From Nitrosococcus watsonii C-113 (GTDB taxonomy: Bacteria > Pseudomonadota > Gammaproteobacteria > Nitrosococcales > Nitrosococcaceae), in the NCBI RefSeq assembly GCF_000143085.1, contig NC_014315.1:2386001-2450000 (forward strand): DNA of 64,000 bases. Direction: 5' to 3'. The translations under genes and the position numbers were made by a program. How positions within the stretch are numbered: the stretch's first letter is position 1; every line of letters begins with the position of its first letter. Shown piece by piece: positions 10,704-19,865 of this stretch. The notes below the pieces were generated by a model. That model was given only the letters and a program-made list of their open reading frames with translations. It was not told where the DNA came from and searched no databases.

Positions 10704-12341
10704 TCACGCATAGTAATCCACTCCACCTTGCTGGGAAAAAAGGCGTATACCTCCTGCTGAATCCTCCGAAGCCGCGGTTTCGGGGGATTCTTCAGCCAGA
10801 GTCGCCTGCAAGTTTTTAGACTGAGCCGCTTGCTGCTGCTGTTCAGAAAAGCCTTGCTGAGAGACATCCACATTGACTAAATTCAGCCCTTGCTCCGCAA
10901 AAGATTCCCGTAAGCGGGGAAGGGCTGCTTCCAGGGCTTCGCGGACTGCCGCTTGAGGGGCATGGAAAGTGATACTCGCTTCATCATGGTGCATATTAAT
11001 ACGGGCCTCCAGGGGACCAAGCTGGGGGGGGGTGAGCCGCAGTTCCGCAAATTGCAGCTTATCTTTGACCAACCAAGTCATCCGCTCGCCGAGTTCTTCT
11101 CCCCATCCTGACTCCTGGATCGCGGATTCCAGGGTCAGCCCCATTGCATTGTCACTACTAGCAGAGAGATTGGAAATCGCAGCACCAGTAAAGCCGGAGT
11201 TCAATGGAGCCGGAGATACTACTAACGACGGCCTATCCCGTAACGGTGCGGGCACCATCAGCACCTGGGAATCTCCCTGAACAAGGGCTGGGGCTTCCGT
11301 CGCTACTGTCGCCTGTAGACCTCCCCTAAGACTAGTACTCGAATCACGATGCCCCAGAAACAGTTGGGAATCCATTTCCGCTGTGGTTACATCTAAGCCA
11401 GAACTAAGCTTGAAATCCTCCCCTATTGGGAGGGAATTTTCTGTTCCCGATTCCTTCCCCTGTAATGGCACCGGTAAAGCCCCCTCCTTGCTGGCCTCCA
11501 AACCAAGCTGGCTAGGAGGCGCCGGCAACCCGGCGCTTCCCCCAGGGTTTTTTACAACCGGTCCTAATACGGTGCCTGTTAGTGTAGGCACCTCTGGCGT
11601 AAGTGAGTTTTCTGCTCCCAATTTCCTCCCTTGTAATGGCACCGGTAAAGCCCCCTCCTTGCTGGCCTCCAAACCACGCTGACTAAGCGGCGCCGGCAAC
11701 CCGGCGCTTCCCCCAGGGTTTTTTACAACCGGTCCTAATACGGCGCCTGTTAGAGTAGGTATCCCTGGCGTATTGGTAGCTTTTTGGTTTATCAGATTTT
11801 GCGGCTGACCAGATAATACTAAATTAATAGCTGAGTTTACTAACTTGCTTGAATCAGGGGAAATACCGCTAAGAGTCCTATCAGTATCCCTTGTAATCAA
11901 CAGTGAGCTTTGTGCTGCGGATTGAGAATCAGAAACTATGACCTCGGGTAAATCTGCACTTCCAGGATTGCTTTCAAAAGCCTCCACCATCGGGAAATGA
12001 CCAAAATCGGCTGCCATTGAGATCGCCGATTCTGGTAACGATAAACCAAACTCTGGAGAGCCTTGTTCTCCTGCTGCTTGTTCTAGGCTCAATAATTCCG
12101 TGGAAAGATTTGTTTCATCGCCTGCAGCCGCTATTTTCTCTGCCAATCCCGCAAAAAATGGCGGCTGCTCCGGCAATGGGTTAATCTCGGAAACCATCTC
12201 CTCAAGCTGGACAGGAAACTTGACACTCACCGCCCCTTCTGACTCGACAGCAAGAAAATCTCCAGAATTCACCCCAGGCTTTCCCACCGAAGCGGATGAG
12301 GAAGAGGCAAGCGGCATAACCCAAAAATCCGGTGTTGTCAT
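10704..12341 (-). CDS. fliK: Flagellar hook-length control protein FliK
   Basis: This 545-residue protein has a long low-complexity, Ser/Pro/Gly/Leu-rich N-terminal ruler region. The compact C-terminal FliK domain contains LRLTPPQLGPLEARI (about residue 425 on), ALPRLRESFAEQGL and a glutamine-rich tail. FliK measures hook length and switches the export apparatus from rod/hook to filament substrates. Identity rests on the C-terminal domain and on the place after fliJ. The ruler contains two in-frame copies of a 57-residue unit (listed separately). It has its own sigma-54-like promoter in the 178-base gap after fliJ. Confidence 0.92.
   Translation of the reverse strand: MTTPDFWVMPLASSSSASVGKPGVNSGDFLAVESEGAVSVKFPVQLEEMVSEINPLPEQPPFFAGLAEKIAAAGDETNLSTELLSLEQAAGEQGSPEFGLSLPESAISMAADFGHFPMVEAFESNPGSADLPEVIVSDSQSAAQSSLLITRDTDRTLSGISPDSSKLVNSAINLVLSGQPQNLINQKATNTPGIPTLTGAVLGPVVKNPGGSAGLPAPLSQRGLEASKEGALPVPLQGRKLGAENSLTPEVPTLTGTVLGPVVKNPGGSAGLPAPPSQLGLEASKEGALPVPLQGKESGTENSLPIGEDFKLSSGLDVTTAEMDSQLFLGHRDSSTSLRGGLQATVATEAPALVQGDSQVLMVPAPLRDRPSLVVSPAPLNSGFTGAAISNLSASSDNAMGLTLESAIQESGWGEELGERMTWLVKDKLQFAELRLTPPQLGPLEARINMHHDEASITFHAPQAAVREALEAALPRLRESFAEQGLNLVNVDVSQQGFSEQQQQAAQSKNLQATLAEESPETAASEDSAGGIRLFSQQGGVDYYA
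11437..11772 (-). repeat. Tandem duplication (period 171 bp) inside fliK
   Basis: Two near-identical copies, bases 11437-11601 and 11608-11772, are offset by exactly 171 bases (57 codons), so the frame is preserved. Each copy encodes the LTG-VLGPVVKNPGGSAG block followed by LPAP, LEASKEGALPVPLQG and a variable link. Only scattered substitutions separate the copies. It lies in the FliK ruler region, where length affects hook length. Confidence 0.9.
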
Positions 12342-12381
12342 TGACCCTTATACTCCACTTTATACGTTGCTTAATCCTGTA

Positions 12382-12397
12382 GGCAAATTTTGTACCG
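12382..12397 (-). promoter_or_regulatory. Sigma-54 (-24/-12) promoter candidate for fliK
   Basis: On the minus strand the sequence CGGTACAAAATTTGCC carries GG and GC separated by exactly ten bases. This fits the TGGCAC-N5-TTGC consensus (cGGtAC-aaaat-TTGCc). Predicted transcription would begin about 30 bases before the fliK start. It fits class III flagellar control by FleR or FleQ. Identified by eye only. Confidence 0.6.
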
Positions 12398-12519
12398 AAA
12401 AAATGTTTTTTCTAGGGAAAGCTTCATATCATGAATATCCTTAATGTTTCTGTTACTCTTCCTCGTGCCTTGAGCAGGATAAATTCCGCTTTTCTGAGGC
12501 AAAATTTACCTATAAACGG

Positions 12520-12972
12520 CTAAAAATTGCCGGTATCTTCCGCTCTAAAATTATGCTGATGACGATCATCCACCTCCGCCTGCTCATGATAAGCTGCTAA
12601 ATTCCGCTCTTCCTGCCGGTAACGATCCTGAAGCTTCTCCAAAGCCTTCACCTGACTACGTACCGCAAACCACCCCTCGCGCTTCTGCTCCAACAGTTGA
12701 GAAGATCGTTCTACCTGCTGCTTTTGCTGGGAAATAGCTTGATCCAGCCGGGCCAAAAAACTTTGCAGCTGCTGTAGCTGCTGGGCGCTGATACCCTTCT
12801 GGCCCACGGATTGGCAACGCTGTGCATACTCTTCCCGATAGTCGCGCATCTCCCCCAACTGGTGTTGTTGCTGCTGGAATAAATGCTGGGTTTCTCCTAA
12901 TACTTTAGCGGCCTGCTGCTCCTGATTTGTAGCCACGCGCAGCAAGGAATGTAAACGGTGGGAACGAGTCAC
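12520..12972 (-). CDS. fliJ: Flagellar export chaperone/stalk protein FliJ
   Basis: This 150-residue, almost wholly helical, Gln/Glu/Arg-rich coiled-coil protein has the heptad-like runs expected of FliJ. FliJ is the central stalk of the FliHI export ATPase and helps load export chaperones. Sequence identity in this family is low, so the call relies on length, coiled-coil character and position directly after fliI (4-base overlap). Confidence 0.88.
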   Translation of the reverse strand: MTRSHRLHSLLRVATNQEQQAAKVLGETQHLFQQQQHQLGEMRDYREEYAQRCQSVGQKGISAQQLQQLQSFLARLDQAISQQKQQVERSSQLLEQKREGWFAVRSQVKALEKLQDRYRQEERNLAAYHEQAEVDDRHQHNFRAEDTGNF

Positions 12973-14423
12973 GAATAGCCTCCATTATTAAATTGCCTGG
13001 AAACTCCCCCAGCATTGACTGCAGGTACCGCCACTTTTGGCGTTGGCTTTGCCTTTAAAGCCTGCTGAAGCCTTTCCAGGCTCTCCTCCACAGAGAATGA
13101 CCGGGACATATCTTGTTGCAAAAATGAACGGAATTGAGGTTGTTTATCAACCGCCTCATCAAGCCGGGAATCACTGCCACGGCTATAGGCGCCCACACTG
13201 ATAAGATCTTGGTTCTGGCTATATAGAGAATAAATTTGCTTAAACTGCTGAGCAGCTTGCTGGTGCTCTGGCACCGTAATCTGACTCATCACCCGGCTAA
13301 TCGAGGCCTCAATGTCAATGGCCGGGTAATGGCCCGCTTCCGCTAAGCGCCGGGACAATACGATATGACCATCCAGAATGGCTCGTGCCGAATCAGCCAC
13401 GGGATCATTAGGATCGTCCCCTTCGGTGAGAACCGTATAAAAAGCGGTAATACTGCCGCTGCCCGAGCGTCCATTGCCCGCCCTTTCCAGCAATTGGGGA
13501 ATTTTGGCAAATACAGAGGGAGGGTAACCGCGAGTTGCTGGCGGCTCACCAATAGCCAGAGCCAGCTCCCGTTGGGCATGGCCAAAACGAGTCAGAGAAT
13601 CCATTAATAGCAGCACCTGTTTGCCTTGATCTCGAAAATATTCAGCAATACTAGTCGCCAGCATTGCGCCGTGAATACGCATCAAGGGAGAATGATCCGC
13701 CGGGGTTGCCACCACTACGGAGCGTGCCAGGCCCTCCTTGCCCAGAATATTTTCAATAAACTCCTGGACTTCCCGGCCACGCTCGCCAATCAACCCCACC
13801 ACGATAACATCGGCCTTAGCATAGCGGGTCATCATTCCAAGCAAGACGCTTTTACCTACCCCGCTACCAGCAAATAGCCCCATCCGTTGACCCCGGCCAA
13901 TGGTCAGCAAAGCATTGATTGCGGCTACCCCTACATCCATAGGCTCTCTAATAGGCTGCCGTGCCAAGGGATTGATGGGCTGCCCCTCCAGCGAAACGCG
14001 ATGGGTAGCGCGAAGAGGGCCTAAATCGTCCAAAGGACGTCCCCCGCCATCCAAAACCCGGCCCAGCAACGCCTCTCCAACCGCCATCCTACCCCCATGA
14101 CGAAGGGGAATAACAGGGGCATTGGGCACCAATCCCCGCGGATCACCGATAGGCATTAAAAAAAGCCTTTCTCCGGCAAATCCAACCACTTCGGCTTCCA
14201 CAGGCAACCTTTCCTGCCTCAGAATATGGCAACGCCCTCCTACTGGCAGTTGACATCCTACTGCCTCCAAGGTCAATCCCACCATTCGGGTAAGTCGCCC
14301 CTCAACCGTAACCAAAGGGGCTGCATCTCGGGCTAAACGCTCCCTGCACCCAGCTAGGGCATGCTGCCAGCGCCTTCCCAGTAAAGGAGGTTTGGAAACG
14401 ACTTCAGCCACTCTCTTGATCAT
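12969..14423 (-). CDS. fliI: Flagellum-specific ATPase FliI
   Basis: F1-ATPase beta-like ATPase of the flagellar type III export gate. Walker A is [11 protein letters not shown] near residue 180, Walker B is [11 protein letters not shown], and the family strings [23 protein letters not shown] and [14 protein letters not shown]-like ([12 protein letters not shown]) are present. The start at MIKRVAEVV gives 484 residues and a 20-base overlap with fliH. An upstream in-frame start at 14462 and a GTG at 14411 are possible, and no ribosome site decides between them. It belongs to the fliEFGHIJ operon. Confidence 0.95.
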   Translation of the reverse strand: MIKRVAEVVSKPPLLGRRWQHALAGCRERLARDAAPLVTVEGRLTRMVGLTLEAVGCQLPVGGRCHILRQERLPVEAEVVGFAGERLFLMPIGDPRGLVPNAPVIPLRHGGRMAVGEALLGRVLDGGGRPLDDLGPLRATHRVSLEGQPINPLARQPIREPMDVGVAAINALLTIGRGQRMGLFAGSGVGKSVLLGMMTRYAKADVIVVGLIGERGREVQEFIENILGKEGLARSVVVATPADHSPLMRIHGAMLATSIAEYFRDQGKQVLLLMDSLTRFGHAQRELALAIGEPPATRGYPPSVFAKIPQLLERAGNGRSGSGSITAFYTVLTEGDDPNDPVADSARAILDGHIVLSRRLAEAGHYPAIDIEASISRVMSQITVPEHQQAAQQFKQIYSLYSQNQDLISVGAYSRGSDSRLDEAVDKQPQFRSFLQQDMSRSFSVEESLERLQQALKAKPTPKVAVPAVNAGGVSRQFNNGGYS

Positions 14424-15135
14424 CTCTCCGTTCGCCACCAAGCACTTTTGCAATGGCAGCATTTAAGCGAGTCTCAACCTTAGCGTCTATTCTTGAATGC
14501 TCAGTCTCAAGTAGGCATCCTCCCCGGGTGAGGGAGGGATCTTCCACTATTTGCCATCGCCGTTCTTCCTCAGAAAGGGATAAGGCGGAACGAACAATTC
14601 CCACATCATCAGGGTGCAGCAGTAACCGCACATAACGTGCCTGGGAAGGAAGATAGCTTAAACCTTCTCGTACTGCCGCCACCACCTCACTGGGTTGAGT
14701 TTTGAGTTCCCGGCGAATAAGCTGACGGGCCATGGCGGCTGCAAGCTGCACCAATTCTTCTTCTACGGTGTCATCAAGCCACTGGAGGGGCGCACTTAAC
14801 GCTGCCATTAACCGCTCAAGGCGGGCCACCTTTTGCTCTAATTCCGCTTGCGCCGCCTTCCGGCCTTCTATTAGACCGGTATTGAAGCCTTCCTCGTGAG
14901 CCTGTTGCTGGATGGCTTCCAGTTGCTCTACCGTTAATGTCGCAGGCGCTGTTCTTTCCTCTTGTTCCTGCTCCTCGCTCTCTGGAGACGATCCCCCTGT
15001 ACCGGCCACCTTATTATCCCAGTCATTCCATCCTGACTGATAACCTTGCTCAGGTTCTTCCTGCTCCACTAGCGGTAATTCCCACCGCTCATAGGCAGTC
15101 AAATCGCCTGGGCGCAAAAACTTAGATGTACTCAT
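14404..15135 (-). CDS. fliH: Flagellar assembly protein FliH
   Basis: FliH dimers bind and regulate the FliI ATPase and tether it to FliN. This 243-residue protein has an acidic, Glu/Gln-rich N-terminal half and the C-terminal FliH/V-ATPase-E-like domain ([18 protein letters not shown]...[10 protein letters not shown]...[20 protein letters not shown]). The ATG at 15135 is preferred over the in-frame GTG at 15141 because GGAGG lies 8 bases before it. The start overlaps the end of fliG. Confidence 0.92.
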   Translation of the reverse strand: MSTSKFLRPGDLTAYERWELPLVEQEEPEQGYQSGWNDWDNKVAGTGGSSPESEEQEQEERTAPATLTVEQLEAIQQQAHEEGFNTGLIEGRKAAQAELEQKVARLERLMAALSAPLQWLDDTVEEELVQLAAAMARQLIRRELKTQPSEVVAAVREGLSYLPSQARYVRLLLHPDDVGIVRSALSLSEEERRWQIVEDPSLTRGGCLLETEHSRIDAKVETRLNAAIAKVLGGERRDDQESG

Positions 15136-16129
15136 CGCCACTGCCTCCTAGGGAAATATCTCCCGCTTCAGCTAGCCGCCGGGCAATAGCTAGCACCTCT
15201 TTCTGGGCTGCTTCAACTTCGCTCAAGCGCACTGGCCCCTTACTCTCGAGATCTTCACGCAGCATTTCCGCTGCCCGTTTAGACATATTTTTAAATATTT
15301 TCTGTTTAAGTGCTTCGGTAGCTCCTTTTAGGGCAACGATCAATATTTCGGAAGAAACTTCCCGCAGTAAGAACTGAATCCCCCGATCATCCACCTCCAA
15401 GAGGTTATCAAAAACAAACATGAGATCTTCAATACTCTGCCCCAATTCCGCATCGGTTTCCTTAATTTGCGCTAAGATATCGCTTTCTATGGCGCTATCC
15501 AGTAAATTAAGGATACCTGCCGCAGCCTTGAGGCCCCCCACCGGAGAAGTCTTCAAATGATTGTTGTTACCAGAAAACTGCCGTTCCAGAACTTCGTTAA
15601 GCTCTCCTAAGGCGGAAGGCTGCACGTTTCCCAAGGTAGCCACACGCACCAGGATATTGGTCCGCACCTGCTCAGGAAACAGGGACAACACTTCGGCTGC
15701 CTGATCGCTTTCTAGAAAAGAGAGCACAATCGCGATAATTTGGGGGTGTTCCAAATGGACCACCTGATAGATGGAAGGGGCATCCATCCATCCTAGCTGC
15801 TCAATACCAGCAGTGTTACTACCCGAGAGAATACGATTGAGCAGCGAACTGGCCTTATCCTCCCCCAAGGCATTTTGCAGCATACCCCGAATATAATCAT
15901 CGGCGCCTATCCCAAAAGCGGTTTCCTCCTGCATCATCCCTGCAAACTCCTGTAATATCTCATTCACCTGCTCCTTGGTGATGCCCTGGAGCGTCGCCAT
16001 GGTCGTTCCAACCATTTGGACCTCCTTTGGCGCTAAATGCTTAAGAACCTCAGCAGCGCCGCGCTCACCTAAGGCGCGCAGCAGAATTGCCGCTCGTTCA
16101 GCGCCCGTGAGTTTACTTTCAGCCATCAC
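15122..16129 (-). CDS. fliG: Flagellar motor switch protein FliG
   Basis: This 335-residue protein is the usual length. The N-terminal FliF-binding domain begins LTGAERAAILLRALGE. The middle domain has EHPQIIAIVLSFLE, the EHPQ signature. The C-terminal torque domain has VDDRGIQFLLREVSSEILIVALKGA with the charged ridge that meets the stator. FliG forms the rotor/C-ring layer that sets torque and switching. It overlaps fliF and fliH at its ends, within the fliE-to-fliJ operon. Confidence 0.96.
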   Translation of the reverse strand: MMAESKLTGAERAAILLRALGERGAAEVLKHLAPKEVQMVGTTMATLQGITKEQVNEILQEFAGMMQEETAFGIGADDYIRGMLQNALGEDKASSLLNRILSGSNTAGIEQLGWMDAPSIYQVVHLEHPQIIAIVLSFLESDQAAEVLSLFPEQVRTNILVRVATLGNVQPSALGELNEVLERQFSGNNNHLKTSPVGGLKAAAGILNLLDSAIESDILAQIKETDAELGQSIEDLMFVFDNLLEVDDRGIQFLLREVSSEILIVALKGATEALKQKIFKNMSKRAAEMLREDLESKGPVRLSEVEAAQKEVLAIARRLAEAGDISLGGSGDEYI

Positions 16130-17825
16130 TGACCAGCCAATTTTTTACAACCTGGGCTACACGCCTAGAGTCACCGGTGGCCATGTCACGAACGATCTCC
16201 AAGTTTGCTTCCAACGAATGAGGTCCTGCTAGCCGAAGGGTGGGTTTATTGCTGCTCAAGCTTAGTTGATCCTCTTGTAGCCCGTCATCACTTTTCTCTT
16301 CGTCCTTGTTGGGAATAGCAGGCAGAGTCACAGACTCAGGTAAAGCGGTCAGCCGGCGAAAAGCAGGGCGCAAAACTCCCAGCAACAAAAGCAATATAGC
16401 TAAAACACCTCCTCCCTGTTTGACGGCTTGCCAAAACCAATCCTGCTGCCAAAGGGAGGGCTCAGGGAAGGATTCCTCCTCGTTAGCTGGCACAAAAGGG
16501 GCATTAATCACATTAATGGTATCGCCTCGCTCGGCATTAAAACCCACGGCTTCTTTCACCAGGGCGGTCACCTGGGCAAGCTCCTGGGGTGAACGAGGCA
16601 CAGTGCTGACGGTGCCTTCAGCATCAGCCACCGCTTTCTCGTCCACCAGGACAGCTACTGAAAGACGCCGAATAGATCCAGGGCTTAACCGGCTGTGGCT
16701 GATAGTGCGGTCCAGTTCATAGTTCCGCGTGGCCCTTTGACTACGCGTTGTGGGGACAGCTTCTATCGGGGCTTCATCGTCGTTAGCTTCCGGCACAACC
16801 TCGGGTGCTTGGGCCTCAGCCGGCGGCTGATTGCTCAGTGCCCCCGGAATTCCCTGGGGAAAACGGCTCCCAGTGCGCTCCTCCTCCGACATCTGTTCAC
16901 TGCGTAAAGCAGCTGATTCGGGATTATAGTATTCTTGGGTTTGTTCTGTGACCGTAAAATCCACCTCGGCAACCACCTGGGCCCGGGCCTTATCAGAGCC
17001 GATCATGGGGGCTAGAATATGTTGGATTCGGCGAATATATTTCTCTTCTAAACGGCGGGTATACTCGAACTGGCCCTCTGTCATCCCCAGAGACTGAGAA
17101 CGGTCTTGCCGGGTCAGCAAATTGCCTCTTTGATCCACCAGCGTTACACCGCTACTTTCCAAATTAGGAATACTGGAAGAAACTAAGTGGGTGATCGCGG
17201 CCACTTGCCCGGGATCAAGCGCACGTCCGGCATAGAGATCCAAAACTACCGAGGCTGAAGGCGCTTGGCGATTACGGATAAAAACCGATTGCTTCGGCAG
17301 CGCCAAATGGACTCGAGCATTCCTAACATTATTCAAAGTGCCAATGGTCCGGGCCAATTCCCCTTCCAAGGCCCGCTGATAACGGGCCTTTTCCAGAAAC
17401 TCACTAGCGCCAAAACCTGGATTCTGCTCTAAGAGTTCAAAACCCGTATCAGCACTGCGCGGTAACCCTTCCATCGCTAATTGCAGCCGCACCTCATGCA
17501 CTTTGGAGGCAGGCACCATAATTGCGCCGGTATTTTCCGCTAGTCGGTATTCAATATTCGCCTTTTGCAGCGCCGCAACGATTTCCCCCTTCTCCTCACC
17601 CGTCACGGCACCATACATAACTTGGTAAGTAGGTGCCAAAGCCCACATGACAACACCTACCACAAGCGCCACACTAGCGGCGATGGCTAGCAATAACCCT
17701 ACTTGCTTTTGTAAAGACAAACGGCCTATATTAGCTTGCAATGCGGCTAAACGCGTACCAGCTATCGACGATGCTTCTGGGGTAACAGCAGGTGGATTAG
17801 TATGAGTGTTAGTATCTGCCATCAA
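16119..17825 (-). CDS. fliF: Flagellar MS-ring protein FliF
   Basis: This 568-residue MS-ring protein has a cytoplasmic N-terminus and a first transmembrane helix at about residues 41-62. The YscJ/FliF ring-building motifs include the strings VHLALPKQSVFIRNRQAPSAS and VTLVDQRGNLL. A low-complexity Pro/Glu-rich region follows. The second transmembrane helix is near residue 460 (GGGVLAILLLLLGVL). The C-terminal tail (TLRLAGPHSLEANLEIVRDM...VVKNWL) binds FliG, whose gene follows directly. Confidence 0.95.
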   Translation of the reverse strand: MMADTNTHTNPPAVTPEASSIAGTRLAALQANIGRLSLQKQVGLLLAIAASVALVVGVVMWALAPTYQVMYGAVTGEEKGEIVAALQKANIEYRLAENTGAIMVPASKVHEVRLQLAMEGLPRSADTGFELLEQNPGFGASEFLEKARYQRALEGELARTIGTLNNVRNARVHLALPKQSVFIRNRQAPSASVVLDLYAGRALDPGQVAAITHLVSSSIPNLESSGVTLVDQRGNLLTRQDRSQSLGMTEGQFEYTRRLEEKYIRRIQHILAPMIGSDKARAQVVAEVDFTVTEQTQEYYNPESAALRSEQMSEEERTGSRFPQGIPGALSNQPPAEAQAPEVVPEANDDEAPIEAVPTTRSQRATRNYELDRTISHSRLSPGSIRRLSVAVLVDEKAVADAEGTVSTVPRSPQELAQVTALVKEAVGFNAERGDTINVINAPFVPANEEESFPEPSLWQQDWFWQAVKQGGGVLAILLLLLGVLRPAFRRLTALPESVTLPAIPNKDEEKSDDGLQEDQLSLSSNKPTLRLAGPHSLEANLEIVRDMATGDSRRVAQVVKNWLVSDG

Positions 17826-17936
17826 TCATGATTCCAAAGAAGCGGTTTTGGAAGCAGCGGAGAAAAAATCCCTACCGCGACCTACCCTTATTACTCAATT
17901 CAAACTATCCCTTATTCCTAACCTAGCCCCCAATAT

Positions 17937-18257
17937 TTAAATTTGCATATTCATGATCTCTTGATAGGCGGAGACAAGACGATTGCGAACTTGAAGCGCC
18001 GCCTGAAAAGAAACAGTGGACTTTTGAGAGGCGATCATGACCTCCGCCAAATCAACATTGCTATCGCCTCGCACAAAAGCTGTCTGTAGCCCGCTGGACT
18101 GCTGTTGAAATTGGTTGACAGTGTCAATGGCCTGCCTAAAAAGCGCGGCAAATTCGCCCTCTGGAAGTTCCCCAGTGGCACTGGCCAAATCATCCTTGGC
18201 TAGAGCGGTAGCCGCCCGCATTTGTTCTAGAAGTTGAGTGCTATTGATAGATTCCAT
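17937..18257 (-). CDS. fliE: Flagellar hook-basal body protein FliE
   Basis: This 106-residue protein, rich in Gln and Ala, ends with the conserved LAEVMIASQKSTVSFQAALQVRNRLVSAYQEIMNMQI type tail of FliE. FliE joins the MS ring to the rod and is the first rod substrate exported. It heads fliFGHIJ but is separated from fliF by 111 bases. It follows fleR by 49 bases. No convincing sigma-54 element was found immediately before it. Confidence 0.94.
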   Translation of the reverse strand: MESINSTQLLEQMRAATALAKDDLASATGELPEGEFAALFRQAIDTVNQFQQQSSGLQTAFVRGDSNVDLAEVMIASQKSTVSFQAALQVRNRLVSAYQEIMNMQI

Positions 18258-18306
18258 GGCAGAATTCCTCCTCAGCTAGCCTAATTACTCTAAAAGATGG
18301 CCCCAA

Positions 18307-19656
18307 TTAACACGCCAACCTTGAACTAGGAAAATCAGGGATAACGACTCCTGCCTCCCGTAGCCGAGCTAGCTTATAACGCAGGGTTCGCTCACTAATT
18401 CCTAGCCGAACAGCCGCTTGTTTCCGCCGCCCATTGCATTGTCCCAAGATCTCTAAAATAAACTGTTTTTCATGGTTTTTGAGATTCTTATTAAGCGCTC
18501 TAGCTTCATCCGAAACGGGGGTTACCGGTATTCCTACCTCAAAAGCCAACGACTGGACCGTTAATTCATCCTCATCCGCTAAAATCATGGCCCGCTGGAT
18601 AACATTGTCCAACTCACGAATATTGCCCGGCCATGGATGGGCCAGCAATTTTTTTTTAGCAGCCAAGGAAAAGCGGGATAAAATGCGGCCATTTTCTGCC
18701 GCACGGGTGGCAGCCAAGCGCCGGGCAAGGGGTAAAATATCTTTGCGGCGTTCCCGCAGAGGGGGTAAATGCAAGGGGAAAACATTTAGACGATAATAAA
18801 GATCTTCCCGGAACCGGCCGCTGGCTACCTGTTCCTGCAAATCACGATTAGTGGTGGCTAATATCCGTATATTCAGCGGAATCATCTTGCCTCCTCCTAG
18901 ACGTTCCACCTCCCGCTCTTGCAACACCCGGAGTAGCTTTGCTTGTAAACCCAAGTCCATTTCCGAGATCTCGTCAAGCAATAAAGTGCCTCCCTGGGCC
19001 TGCTCAAATTTACCGGGCCGAGCTTGACAAGCACCCGTAAAAGCGCCCTTTTCATAGCCAAATAAGGTGGCCTCAAGCATATTTTCCGGAATGGCGGCAC
19101 AATTGATCGCGACAAAGGGGCCTTCACAACGGGGGGACTGGCGATGGATATAGCGGGCCAATACTTCCTTGCCGGTGCCGCTTTCGCCACTAACGAGTAC
19201 GGTAGCCTCACTCTTGGCTACCCGTTGCGCCAACGCTACTACCCGACGGAAACAGGGATCAACCGCTACCACTGGCTCATCTTTTTTCAATACCCGCACG
19301 TAGCGACGCACTCGATCAAGCAGAACGTTAGTTTCAAAAGGTTTAAGCAAGTAGTCCACAGCACCCTCATCCAAAGCATCAATAGCCGTACGGATGGTGC
19401 TATGAGCAGCAATGAACAGCACTGGTAAATCTGGCTTCTGAGTTCTTGCCCGACGTAATAGTGTGGAACTATCCAAAGGTTGGGTTTGAATATCGCTTAG
19501 TAAAAGGCCAATATGCTTATTTTTTTCCAACTGGGCTAGAGCTGCCTTTCCTTCAGGGACGCTCTTTACTGGAAAACCAGCGACAGACAAGGTAGCACAT
19601 AAAGCCTCCCGCAGAGCTGGCTCATGCTCAACGACCAGAACCGTGGGGTGCGTCAT
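18307..19656 (-). CDS. fleR: Sigma-54-dependent flagellar response regulator FleR (FlrC type), orphan
   Basis: This 449-residue activator has three parts. The receiver domain covers residues 1-115. The AAA+ sigma-54-interaction domain has Walker A GESGTGKE at 157-164 and GAFTGA at 204-209. The C-terminal Fis-type helix-turn-helix (NGRRKQAAVRLGISERTLRYKLARL) is near 405-435. In the receiver the phospho-acceptor Asp55 and Lys105 are present. However, the acidic pocket reads E10-H11-E12 and the switch Thr/Ser position near 83 is Ala. The sensor kinase gene fleS, normally just upstream, is absent: only 209 bases separate it from fleQ. A strong AAAGGAG ribosome site precedes the ATG. Confidence 0.9.
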   Translation of the reverse strand: MTHPTVLVVEHEPALREALCATLSVAGFPVKSVPEGKAALAQLEKNKHIGLLLSDIQTQPLDSSTLLRRARTQKPDLPVLFIAAHSTIRTAIDALDEGAVDYLLKPFETNVLLDRVRRYVRVLKKDEPVVAVDPCFRRVVALAQRVAKSEATVLVSGESGTGKEVLARYIHRQSPRCEGPFVAINCAAIPENMLEATLFGYEKGAFTGACQARPGKFEQAQGGTLLLDEISEMDLGLQAKLLRVLQEREVERLGGGKMIPLNIRILATTNRDLQEQVASGRFREDLYYRLNVFPLHLPPLRERRKDILPLARRLAATRAAENGRILSRFSLAAKKKLLAHPWPGNIRELDNVIQRAMILADEDELTVQSLAFEVGIPVTPVSDEARALNKNLKNHEKQFILEILGQCNGRRKQAAVRLGISERTLRYKLARLREAGVVIPDFPSSRLAC

Positions 19657-19795
19657 AATTTACTCCTTTGCTCCGAAAACCGTTCTAAAACGCTGCATAA
19701 ATTCACCAAATGCGTGGAACGCTCGTCTGGCTTTCTGCAAATTTTCGTTTGTTAATAAAGGCGCGGCAAAGATTTACCTCCCGCGTCTATAACAG

Positions 19796-19811
19796 AGCAA
19801 TAAATGTGCCT
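19796..19811 (-). promoter_or_regulatory. Sigma-54 (-24/-12) promoter candidate for fleR
   Basis: On the minus strand AGGCACATTTATTGCT fits TGGCAC-N5-TTGCA very closely, with GG and GC ten bases apart. It lies between the end of fleQ and the start of fleR, giving a leader of about 130 bases. This is what the Pseudomonas hierarchy predicts: FleQ with sigma-54 turns on fleR. Confidence 0.72.
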
Positions 19812-19865
19812 ACCAATAAGTTACCTTAATAATCAGTTAATTGTGAAGTAAACTCTTATCGAACG

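Noticed and set aside
18258-18306. Sigma-54 promoter immediately before fliE
   Set aside because: The nearest candidate (TGGCGTGTTAATTGGGGC) has GG instead of GC at -12, so it fails the essential element.
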